Part shown: positions 52,931 through 64,000 of the stretch, piece by piece
Layout of the letters: the number at the start of each line of letters is the position of its first letter
Numbering within the stretch: the stretch's first letter is position 1
From: Echiichthys vipera
Lineage: Eukaryota > Chordata > Actinopteri > Perciformes > Trachinidae
Direction: 5' to 3'
NCBI GenBank assembly: GCA_963691815.1
Contig: OY829648.1
Location: 22,222,664-22,286,663 of the forward strand
DNA: 64,000 nt
Notes under the pieces: model-generated
The model's input: the letters and a program-made list of their open reading frames with translations, nothing else
What the model was told of the DNA's origin: nothing
The model's database searches: none
Made by a program: the position numbers and the translations under genes

Positions 52931-54669
52931 AGGCTAAGGGCTCTTTGGTGGGTGGAGGACAAGACACACTGATGTCAAACATGATACGGTAACAGCTGGA
53001 AAGTTCACTCTACCTCCGCCCTATGCATGCTCTCTCTCTCCCTCTCTCTCTACTCCCCTCAGGGCAGTTGTTCTGGTTGGCATGTGGCTAATTTGGCAAA
53101 GTTCTGCCGTCCGTCTGCTTTTCAGGGCGTGCGTGCTGCACGTGTGTGTAAGTTTTTATGGAGTTCGTAGCCTTATACCATGTACCAATCCAAAAATATG
53201 TGCAAATGCACACTTTCTTTCTGTGTGTGTGTTAAGTCTGGTCAGACACGATTAACAAGATAATTAACTCTTCCACATGAGTTAACTTTGGTCATCTCCA
53301 TTACAGTGTTGTTTGTGCTCTGAACCCCCTGTGAGCACTGCAGGGAAATCCACCAGGATGACACAATCAACCAAAAATGTTGGTCATAAAACAGTTTTAT
53401 TTGACTCGTGCATAATGAAACCTAATTAACAACCATAATAAATTCTAAAAATCTGTCAATCTTTCAATAAGTCTCTTCAAAAAAAGAAATCCCTCTCATC
53501 CAACTATAGACATCTCCAGGCACCTTTTGGTGACCAAGGAGAATGACAGACGAAAACCAACCAGGCAGTTATTTACTGCCTTGGTGTGCTTCTCTTAACC
53601 ACTCCCTGCTGCTACTGTTGATAAGTCAAGTAGAGGAGATATCACTGGATTCCTTTTTTTATCTTCACTATCTCTGTTCATCTCGCTGCCTTCACAAACT
53701 ACAGGGCAAGTCTCTAAGCTCTGCTATTTTCTTCCACTCTTTTATTTGGTGTCTCTATAGTTGTAGCTCATCTCTAGTTAAAGCCTTTAGTCAAGGACAC
53801 AGTAGCTGTTGATGGGTTGTCTACTCATTTGAACATTCAAACCTGTGACTGCGTGATAATAAGATGGTCTCTGTTGTGGAATTCACCCTTTAGCTGTTTT
53901 GTCTAACCTATCGAGTCATTGTTCATCTCTCCACTGCCCTTCATGTGTTTGCCCTCTCTCTCTCTCTCTGTTTTCCTTTAGGGGAACCCTTGTTACTGTC
54001 ATTGCACCTCCCGCCCTGATCAAAACCTCACAGGACCCAGCAGCAACATTCCTGCTTGTTTTACAACCGTCTTTTTACTAATGGCTCAGTATCCAGCTGC
54101 CTTCAAATAAAGCCTCTGTCACTTTTACCCTGCCTGCCGCTGTCTTGCATACATAAACACCCACACAGCGTACAAATGCAAAAGAAATTCCACACCCTTT
54201 TATTATCTGTCTGTTTGTCTTTCATCCATCTTTTCCTTGGTGACGCAACTTATTATCAATTGGAAATCAGGGTTTTCTGTTTCCTCTAGACAGGAAAAAT
54301 CTGCAAAAACAGGATGGAGTTTCACACCTGGGAGGTAGATGGTAATTCCTAATCGAAGAAGAGAAAAACAATAGTTCTTCTTAACCAGCACATACACACA
54401 AATTGGTGACACAAGGGCTGGAGACCGGAGATGTTGAACGTAGCCCAAAGATTACAAACCCTCTTTTTGTGACGTCAAGTCCGATGTAATTCAGTTAAGC
54501 TGATGTCCAGCTAATGAATCATCGGACTCCAACCATTGACAGACTCAGTGTCTTAGAACAATCAGTTCTTCAGTCTCTGCATTATTGTCACAAATGTGTC
54601 TCCTGTTTACATTAAAGACTGATGGAGGAAGCATTCACATACGTTACAAAAGTCAAAGTAGCAATACCA

Positions 54670-54966
54670 CTAGGGCTGCAACAAACAGTTGTTTTTGTTG
54701 CTGATTAATCTGCTGGTTATTTTATTAATTCATATATTATCTCTTTGGTTTGTTAATTATTAGAAAACAGTGAAAAAGATAATATCCCAGAGCCCATGGG
54801 ACCATTAAAAAAGCAGCTTATTTTCACATTTGATAAACTGAAAATCACTTTGGGGCCTTTTAAAAAAAAAAAAGATTTTTTGACACTGAACAAGCAAAAC
54901 AACTAATCAAGAAAAGTAATCAGCAGACTATTTAAAAATGAAAACAATCATTTGTTGCAGCCCTAG
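54670..54966. mobile_element. MITE with terminal inverted repeats, 297 bp
   Basis: The left end CTAGGGCTGCAACAAA is exactly complementary to the right end TTTGTTGCAGCCCTAG, and the inverted similarity continues imperfectly for about 45 bases. The interior is AT-rich with no coding capacity, and includes CCCAGAGCCCATGGGACC and TTCACATTTGATAAACTG. I recall the TIR and internal motifs from an abundant percomorph non-autonomous DNA transposon. A clear target-site duplication was not found, so the superfamily (hAT is possible) is left open. Confidence 0.85.
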
Positions 54967-55965
54967 AACGTACAGCAAACCCTGCAAATGTCTGCAAAGG
55001 TGGGCGAGGACTTAGCCCTGCACCTCCTACGGTATGTGCTCTAGTTTAACAAACCTATCGATTTATTGGACAAAAAAATAGTAACTCAGACCTGAGTTAC
55101 CAAAAAAAAATTAATAAAAGACAAGTTTCAATTTCACACACAAATGTTATCAGCGTTACATGAGTCTTCCGTAATCACCTATAGTGCCAAAGCATAAATC
55201 ACATTTATGTCGTTCATCATTAAGACAGCTAAAGAAGAGACCTGTCTCCAGGGTCACAAAAATACTGCAGTGTAGATGACAATGTTTCATTCTATCACAC
55301 ACGCACGCAAGACAAAGGGCCTATTGAATGCAGTGAGGTAACTGCCCTTCATAATAAAGGCAAGCTGGAGCTGACTGAAAGAAGGAGCACACAGCCAGGT
55401 CCAAAGTCTTCATGAAACTGGACATTCGATAGCTGCTTTCGGGGCTGTTTGTGTGAGATTGTGACACTGATACGTCTAATAAAACAGCCGACTCCATCCA
55501 TGCATCAAGCCAGTCGAAAGGTCACTCCTAATAGGTCAACCTCGGACAGATGGGCATGGACAGAGAGGGGGGTGTCAGTGTGTTTGTGTGTGTGTGTGTG
55601 CGTGTTTGGGGAGTGTATTACCGTAGAACTATTAGGCTCTACTGGCACCAAACTGCTCCCCATCTTACTCGGTTAATGTACACAATGTAACGCACACATA
55701 CTGTATATATACACACACACCTCATTAAGGTATACACGTCACCTCTGATTATTGCAGCAACACATAGTAATGGAGAAATAATGATGATAGGAGGACCAGC
55801 AGTCTGTCGCAAGTATCAACCCTATATGACTTTGAAAAGAAGGTGGTGTGTGTGTGTACTTGTGCCTGAGTGTGAAAGGCTGGTAATTCTGAGCCATGCT
55901 GCGTTTACCATCTTTTCTGGCTCTACTCCTACAACTTTTCTGAAATAACTCCCAGATTTTCCACA

Positions 55966-56192
<227 letters not shown>

Positions 56193-58257
56193 AGACAGAG
56201 GATGTGTTATACTCATCCCATGCCAAATTCTGACAGGAGATATATATCTATTAAGTCCTTTCATGGACTACGTCTGGACTTTCTTTGCAAAATGAGAATA
56301 GACATTGCTTTAAAATATATTTTGCCAGAGGAGAGGTCCAGAACGCTTCATCTCCCTCTACCTTAAGACATGCATAACTTGCATTGCATAGCATGTTATT
56401 TCTTTTACATATGTCAAGGAAGAAGATGCCATTTAAAGAGGATGAACGTTCATATGAATCTTGACTTCAAAACGATGCTGAACATCATTTCAACACTGAT
56501 AACCAGAATACACACATACAGTGTTGTTCAACAAAACTAAGCAGAGAATAACAGAACAGGTGGGGGACTGAGGTTAGCGTGCGACATGGGTCACAAGCCA
56601 AATCTAAACACACATGATGCATGTTATTTGCTTTGGCTCGCTACACCACAAGTTACCCGTTGTCTCATTGTTTCCTCCCATTTCCCTCTTCGTCTTAGTG
56701 GAGCATGAATGAATGATGCTCTGGTGGAAGCAGGGGGGAGTTCAGAGCAGGATTTGGTTCAGGTGAAGCATTTGGCTGGAGTGAAGAGAGCTACGGCAAA
56801 TTACACATCCAGAGAAACTGGGCAGATGTGGGGGTAAATATAGAGAAGGGAGAGCAGAAAAAGGAAAGTGGGGAAAGTGAAAAGTGGAAAGACAGACAGA
56901 GAGAGAGAGAGGGATTGAATGTGAGTGTGAGTGCTGCATAAGAAGAATTTAGGTATTTTTGCACGTAGGTTTGGACGGTATGAATAAATTCCTATCGTGA
57001 TGTTATATGAAGACACTGATGTACCATATTTGGAGAAATAGTCTGGAAGTTCAGTTAAAACATTTTTTTTCAAACACCTGGATGAAAACATCCGTTTCTG
57101 GATGAAGAGATGCATATCATTAACAGAACCATAAAAAGGGAGCGCTAACTATCAAACAACCCAAGCTTTATTTACATATAAAACATAATCATTTCTAACT
57201 AACTTATATGATTTTGCATATGTGTGTGCTTATATGATTAACAAGTACTTTCACCTCTTGTATTTAAAGATTTTGTTCTTTTAGAAAGATATCAATGAAG
57301 ATTTGCTTCAATCTTCGATCCGAGCAGCACACAGTATGGATACCTGAGAGGTATTGTACGTCAGGAGGGATTTGAGGGAAAAAGATAAGACAACGCTTGA
57401 AGGTATCCTCTCATTTCCACAAGGTCAGATTGGTACTAGTGTGTATTATCAGCGCTCCATCTCCATGTATTTTGAGACACGTTCTGACAGAGGCCCTTGC
57501 TGATATCCTCCTCTCTAACTCACACACACACAACTTAAGAAACAAACAAAGAGAGGTTGTGTTGCTGATGCACTACAACTGAGTCGGCTGAAAAAAATAA
57601 ATAATACTGCAGAATGTCTTGCCAAAACTCACAAAGAACACATGGTACAAAATCCAATTAACAACCTTTCTATTGAGTCATTGATCTGATCTCACTCACA
57701 TGCCCATATGGATGCCAAAATACGACATCAACACAATTATATTACCAGTTTCCAGCACACTAAAACAGCACACATGGACACATAGTGTAAGTCTCTATTA
57801 AAGCCTGCCTCGGGTTCACACAGGTCACTTACAGCATCATTTGGCTGGACAAAGCAGCAAGCAGATGGGGCAATGAGGCATTTCTTACTCTGTTGCAAGC
57901 ATCTGGTTGCAAGCAGGCAGAAAAACAAGCCCTGGGAGCAGTCGGACGGCAGCAATGACGTTCAATTAATTAAAGGTTAATCGTTGCCGGATCTCTCTGT
58001 AGCCAACCTGTGAGGGTTGAGGAGAAGCAGGAGGACGTGGGCTGGCTCCGAGGGGAAAGGGAAAGTGGTGAAAGGAGGAGGCAGCAGGGAAGGGAAGGAT
58101 AAAGTGAAAGTACACTGTTCAGACATGAAAGCAGTTGGTTAGATGTGTCCAAGCTCTAAATGATGTATGGGGATGTTTCCATATACGTCCAGGGCCAGCG
58201 ACCATGGCAGAGCCTGTCTCTCGTGTCAGCCTGCTTCAGTCTGGGTCACAGGTTTAA

Positions 58258-58472
58258 GGCACGTTCTACCTATAAATAGTATAGTTGTGACATCACAACC
58301 ATACAGAAGTCCTGACTGGTCGTTTAAAAGGCACCGATTCTGAATACAGGCTGTTTTTGCATTTCTCAGTGGACTGTGTTTTGATACTTTCACAGTATTT
58401 ATAAAGCAGTTTAACCTGCTTCACAATCAAAACAAGACAAGGAAAACTCACCTTTTTCAATATAGGACCTTT
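58258..58472 (-). repeat. Anonymous teleost interspersed repeat
   Basis: On the minus strand it starts TTAAAGGTCCTATATTGAA, then GGTGAGTTTTCCTTGTCTTG, ATACTGTGAAAGTATCAAAA, CACAGTCCACTGAGAAATGC and TCAGAATCGGTGCCTTTTAA. This motif order is familiar from a common fish repeat. The TTAAAGG-type start resembles the start of the partial copy at 3095-3262, which may belong to a related family. Confidence 0.65.
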
Positions 58473-58886
58473 AAGTAAAAACACACGTACTTGCTTTATC
58501 CATCTTATAAGTTCCATCTCAAGTTTTTTGTGTGATCTATGAATCACACACATTTATATTTAACCTTGCCTGTGTAGTCCCACAAATTATAACTGTTCCT
58601 GAAAAATGGTGTAAAGACTCTCCCCAATAATAATACTAATAAAAACATTTTAACATTTATATTAAATTCATGACACAACAATGTCCATCCCACTGCTGGA
58701 GTGGAGAGCAGGAACAAAGACATGTAGGTTAAGAACAAGCAGAAGAGATAAAGACATTTCAAAGCTTTTATCTCAGAGGGCTGTTATCTATCTCATCACA
58801 TCACAGCCCAGAGCAGCAGGACAGCTTCAATCACATGCACAGAGCTCTTCTTCTCTGGCCTGCATGGACACGGCATACCTGGGATT

Positions 58887-58888
<2 letters not shown>

Positions 58889-58935
<47 letters not shown>
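58889..58935 (+). repeat. (GT)n microsatellite, 47 bp
   Basis: Pure TG tract between GGATTCC and CAGAGG. Confidence 0.97.
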
Positions 58936-58936
<1 letters not shown>

Positions 58937-59180
58937 AGAGGAGATGAGATAAAGAGAGAGAAGGAACCAGAAAGAAAGAAGATGGAGAAGTTGGTTCTTT
59001 CGGAGAATTTTTTTTATTTAAATTAATTATCAGGTTTTTTTTAGTCTACATGTCAGCAACTTCAAATAGATTATTGTCATACTTCAGAGGCTGGAAGCTG
59101 CACCTTTAGGGCACTTTTGGTAATGATAACCAACTGAAATGTTTGATCTGACACCAAGATTGTTGTTGATTATTTTTTAA

Positions 59181-59261
59181 CGGATGCACTGATACGTTTC
59201 TCCACATCACACCCTGACCTCGTGTTGAGGTATTGGAATCAATATGAGATCAGAGCATCCC
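59181..59261. mobile_element. Short TIR-bounded MITE remnant
   Basis: CGGATGCACTGAT at the left and ATCAGAGCATCCC at the right form an imperfect 13-bp inverted repeat (two mismatches). GGATGCA-type ends with a GAGGTATTGGAAT-type interior are typical of a dispersed fish hAT-like MITE. At 81 bp it is heavily deleted. Confidence 0.55.
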
Positions 59262-59441
59262 TATTAATGTTTTTGTGGAGAAATCAAATAATTTTAGCAT
59301 TAAAGAAAAGAAAAGCAGTTGCTTTCATACTTTGACAGTACAGTCCCCTGGCCTTCTGTCTGTTTGCATGAAAGCCAGAGGGTGATATATGCAGAGACTT
59401 GTCCATTACACCTCTCAGATGGCACCTGAGGGTCGGATATG

Positions 59442-59660
<219 letters not shown>

Positions 59661-61140
59661 TTGATTTACTACACCGAGACAGATTTCACAGATTATGCGG
59701 GCAATATACAGATCTTCCCCTCCAGGTTTTAAATTCAGTGAGTGGGAGGTGAAGACCATGTCACAGCACTCATAGCTAAACATAAGGAAACTGGAAGCTC
59801 TTCAGACGCCTTGGGCGAGAAACACATGCCAGTTATCCTGCATGATGTTTGAGATTTTAGACGTTGCAGATGTTTCATGGGTAGAGAGCAAACATTTCCT
59901 CTAGGCTTAAACAGAACACACTCCGCTTTAGTGCCTGTGGTAACACATCAGAGTATTCAGATTTCTTTTTGTAGTAACTCAGTAGTTTTCAGCCTTGCAT
60001 ATTGTTACATTTTTACAAGACATTTAATCTAACTTCTAACCTGTTGTGTAACTTTGTAAAAATGTCCCTACTTTAACTTCAGTAAAAAAAAGATTCTGTT
60101 ATGAAAAGGGCAACTTAGAAAATGTTTTAGAAAAATAGAGTCAAGAAAACAATCGTGCGACAATGCAAACGCACTGTTGGGAAGCACCAGTGTTTCCACA
60201 TAGGCAAAAACAAACCATTTTTTGCAGATGGTTTCATGTTCAAAGTAAACAGTAATACTTTGTGGATTCGATCTAAATAATGAGCTCAAACTGTGCTCCT
60301 TTTCAGTGTCTCCTCCCTCCATTATCACTTAACCACAGCCTGACATTTTTATAATTAGCACAGTGAAACTACATTAATCTAAACTTCAGAATTCCCACAT
60401 GCCTGTGTAACTGAATAGGTAAGCACAAAACAAAAGGATAAGGTTTTCCACCGCAGCGCTCCATCTGCGGCGCTCCCGAGAAAACCTGAGATGGGAAAAA
60501 GTGTGGAGAAACAAAAAGGAGGTGGAAAAGAAAGAGTGAGGGAGCGACGAGGGAACGGAGAGACGAAAGGAGATGAATGGTTGTGTTTTTGCTTAGAGAA
60601 GAGCTTTTCCAGAGCTGATTTTTTTTTTTTTTTGCAACAGTGGTGTAAGGTATCCCGCTGTATAATCCTCTGGTGGTGACAGACACAGAAAGATGGAGGG
60701 AGTGAGGGATGGAGGTGGAGCCGATGTGTGCGAGTGTGGTTGTATGCATGCGTGCGTGAGAGTCTGCATGCTTGCAATAATGCTCATATGTCACCGTGTG
60801 CCTACTGTATGTCGATACACTGTATGTGCATGATGTGTGTGTGCATGCAAGATTTGACAAGCAATCTTTCCCCCTCAGAGTAAATTAGTCTTGTTCACCT
60901 TCAGAGTCCTGCTCTCTCTCCATCACACTGTAAAACCCATTTACACTCACTGTGTACTATTAAACCCTCTAGTTCAACTTCAAGTTTCGCAGCTGCACAA
61001 ATACTCAATTTAAATCACTTGTGACCGTAAGCTGATTAAGTGGTTTTTGGAGTCTAGTACACCTGGGTATATCATAGCTGGACTGACATGGCTATTACAT
61101 TGAGATGCATCTCCTAGACAGGTAACTGCATCTCTTTGTT

Positions 61141-61194
61141 CTGGCACACAAGCACGTACAGTTCATGTGCTTGTGTGCCAGTTCATGTGCTTGA
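61141..61194. repeat. 15-bp perfect inverted repeat overlapping a direct repeat
   Basis: CTGGCACACAAGCAC (61141-61155) pairs perfectly with GTGCTTGTGTGCCAG (61167-61181) across an 11-base loop. CAGTTCATGTGCTTG then occurs twice in direct order, at 61159-61173 and 61180-61194, so one arm lies in a 21-bp-period duplication. Confidence 0.88.
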
Positions 61195-61387
61195 TGAGAG
61201 TAGAGTTGGGCGATTTGGGAGGATACAGTACGGAGTACATCGTCGGTTGTACTTTTTTGGGCCATTGTCAAAATTTGCTTGTTTAATGGTTGGCCTCAGA
61301 AAAACAAGCCACAAGCAGGGAAAAACAGAGCTTAGACTTGGCATATTTTTACATCCTACTCTGTGAATAAGGACTCATGTTGTCCAA

Positions 61388-61665
61388 ACCAGAGTTGGTG
61401 ATAGTTGGCACCAAATGTGTTTTAGTGACCTTTATTTGGTTTCTGTCCAGTTTAAATGAAGTGTGTGTTGTTGTTCTTTTACGATGATCCGTGAAGTAAA
61501 ATTATTTTCTTTTTCAATGGAGTCTGGTGGCATTGTTGTTTCTTCTCTCATCTTACTCTTAGGATTTAATTCAACCAAACCAGGGTTGATGATAGTTGGA
61601 ACAGTGGAAAGACGTTTTTTAGTGAGTTTTAGTTTGTTTCTGTCCAATGATGAGTGGTGTGTTTG
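61388..61665 (+). repeat. Diverged direct repeat, about 80 bp, 190-bp period
   Basis: Both copies (starting about 61388 and 61578) share ACCAG-GTTG-TGATAGTTGG, then TTTTAGTGA, TTTGTTTCTGTCCA or its variant, and GAGTGGTGTG-like ends, with small indels. They look like an old segmental duplication or part of an unrecognised repeat family. Confidence 0.7.
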
Positions 61666-63201
61666 ATGAGCTAGGAGTTTTCTTGACAGTTTGTGAGTTT
61701 ATTTTGCTTATTTTTGAGCACAGCGAACTTGCCCCCCACACACACATAAAATCACATAGTCAAACAGATGTCAAAAACAATGACAAATGTCCACCATGTC
61801 TTACCAGAGTAATCTCAAAACTAGGCTTAGATTAAATTATTAAATGGACACAGTCCTCACACAAGAAACAAAGACTTGCATTTGTTGGTGCCTTGTCACC
61901 TTGTCCTCTTTTCGGTGCCCCCACCCCGCTGCCTGCCACATTTCCTCCCATCTGTCCCAATCACTTTTGTCTTTATCTCTGTCTTCTACCTCAGGAGATG
62001 TCAATCCCACAACTGACAGTTGATTGGTGTCAGGACTGGAAGCTTATTCAGTGTGTCTGTTCACAAACTCAGCAAGTCACAAGCTTAGCAAGCCCCTCTT
62101 TAGTAGCAGTCGTGGCCCGGAGTCTGAGGGGGAGGGGAAAGGTTGGAGCCCCTCAGCCCTGTGAAGCCTACCAGTGTGGGTTAGGCAGGGTCAGGGGGAC
62201 AAATTGTCAAAGACTTGTTGCTCTCTGTGTCTGCTGTCTGGGCCAGAGGCATCTTGTCCCTCCACTGAGAGCTGAGGATCTTTGCAGGGCCAAAAGGAAA
62301 CAGGAAAGTAGAGAGCTTTTCCTCTAACACTTTGGCTTGAGCGGGGTGGGAAAAAAACACAGACGACAGCCGTAAATATAAATCACTGATAGTTCAGATA
62401 TTGCTCTACAAAACCTGCTGCAATATACTTTGATTCAAAAGAGGAGGGGAGGGTGCTCAATAACATTGATAGTGGGAGTACTAGACACTTAATTCTAATA
62501 GGCTGGTCATTGTACAGAATTAAAATGATATCATTTTTTGGGGGGGCTGTAAAACAGCATGGAGTAAGGGCAATGCACAATAATCCTGAGTTCTAAACAG
62601 TTCACAGTGTCTGCAGCATACTGACTGTAAAAGTCATATCTCTAAGCTGAGATGGAACAAACTAACAGACTGTGATCCCTATCTCCATTAAGGCTGCTTT
62701 TTTCCTGAATGGGTTGAGGAGTGCTACAGGAGGGGGCATTAATCACTGACATGAGTATGGAGGTCAGCAGAAGTTCACTGGGGAGAAGAGATTGAGGCAG
62801 AAAGAAGCTAAGAGATAAGGAAAGAGGTAGAGTATGAGCATCAGGCAGAGTGGATTGACTGCTTTAGAGCAGCAAAGAGTAAGATAAATGTAGAAAATAA
62901 CAACGTTAACTTCGAAGGGCAAGGAACGTGAGGTGTTTTTAGACTTCTAAAGAGTCAAATTACTCAAATCTAATGAAATAAGTGGACCTAAACCTTGAAC
63001 ACTGCCATCCTGTTGAAGGCTTGTACATCTCTGCCTCTCCTGTTAACTTATTTACTTTCCAACTGCATTATTCCCATCACTCTAAATTTATGAATTAAAG
63101 TGTGACATCCCTCAGCGTATTCAAATGTGAATGTGATCTGATCATGATGAAAATGTTCTGTAACAATACACAATCATGCCCGTCTTGGAGCAGAAGCTTG
63201 C

Positions 63202-63309
<108 letters not shown>

Positions 63310-64000
63310 TGAGAAGCATTTTAAAGCAGGTTATCGTACATTGTTACCATACATGCCCTGCAACCGTATGCCCAATGTGTCAGAATTGCTCGAGACCACA
63401 TGTACTGCTGTGCACAAACACACACACACACACCCCTACATGCACTGTGTGACTGAGAGGGCTCTCACTGAGTTATCTCCCCACTGAGGTGTATTTATGT
63501 GTTGGTTCATTCCCAGAGTTCCTGTTTGCGGAGGCGAACTCCTGCACGCAGCTCACAGAGCAGCACTGAGGATCTACTCACAAGGCTTGCTGTGATTTAA
63601 AGCAGGATAAGAGGATGGCGTCCCCTTGTTAGTGTAATTTACTACATGCGCTCTTCTTATTTTCCAGAAACAATTTTAGAGAGAGCAAAGTTTTCTCCCC
63701 CCCACCGCTTTTCACCTTGTTAAATCTAAGAGCAGAGCAGCCTGGCTTGCATGTTTCTGCACAACGAAGGTCGCAGGGGATAAGTTATAGACTTGTGAGG
63801 GTAACAGTATCAGCAGAGGAGGTTATTTGGTTCTGCTTTTTCCCTTTTACTGTACGGTGCACAATCATTTCTTAGAGAGAACAGAACACCCTCTATATCT
63901 GGACCATGTTTTAAATTTTGCATGAGATGAAATGGGTACGTTAGAGGCAAGTGTGCTTTAGTAATCCTCCCCTGGGAGTGCGACTGTTCCTGGATCAGTG

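Noticed and set aside
61893..62327. 144-residue open frame on the plus strand
   Set aside because: Pro/Cys/Gln-rich with no motif, and no supporting splice or promoter context. It is the longest non-repeat frame at this end of the window but still plausible by chance.

Overview
The window is vertebrate nuclear DNA, almost certainly from a teleost and probably a percomorph. The evidence is very many long CA/GT microsatellites, several interspersed repeats of types I recall from spiny-rayed fish genomes, a decayed Tc1-like transposon, L2/Rex-like LINE 3' tails, and one recognisable vertebrate gene with consensus GT-AG splice sites. No prokaryotic or viral gene organisation is visible.

The gene is ror1 (receptor tyrosine kinase-like orphan receptor 1, a Wnt5a receptor of the planar cell polarity/non-canonical pathway), on the minus strand. 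Two coding exons are visible. A 63-base exon (26056-26118) encodes the short extracellular linker before the immunoglobulin domain. A 291-base exon (18462-18752) encodes the complete Ig-like C2 domain. Both exons start and end in phase 1, and both are flanked by good acceptors and GTAAAG / GTAAGA donors. Joined, they read in frame through a glycine codon split across the junction. By homology with human ROR1 they correspond to exons 2 and 3. The signal-peptide exon (exon 1) and the Frizzled-CRD exon (exon 4) were not found. They probably lie right of 64000 and left of 1 respectively.

Layout, right to left in transcription order: intron 1 (26119-64000 and beyond), exon 2, intron 2 (18753-26055), exon 3, intron 3 (18461 down to 1 and beyond). 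The introns fill more than 99% of the window. They hold a nearly perfect 1019-bp tandem duplication (279-2316), seven very long CA tracts (about 136 to 223 bp) plus shorter GT tracts, a (GA)n tract, a Tc1-like transposase remnant next to a LINE tail (13.1-13.9 kb), another LINE tail (48.5 kb), a TIR-bounded MITE (54.67-54.97 kb), several anonymous fish interspersed repeats, and two short perfect inverted repeats.

I found no convincing second protein-coding gene, tRNA, rRNA or CRISPR array. Most long open frames are translations of CA/GT repeats (poly-His-Thr or poly-Cys-Val) or chance frames in introns. I did not find a new biological system. The points most worth a second look are the fresh tandem duplication, the strand asymmetry of the giant CA tracts relative to ror1 transcription, and the internally duplicated, catalytically dead Tc1 copy.
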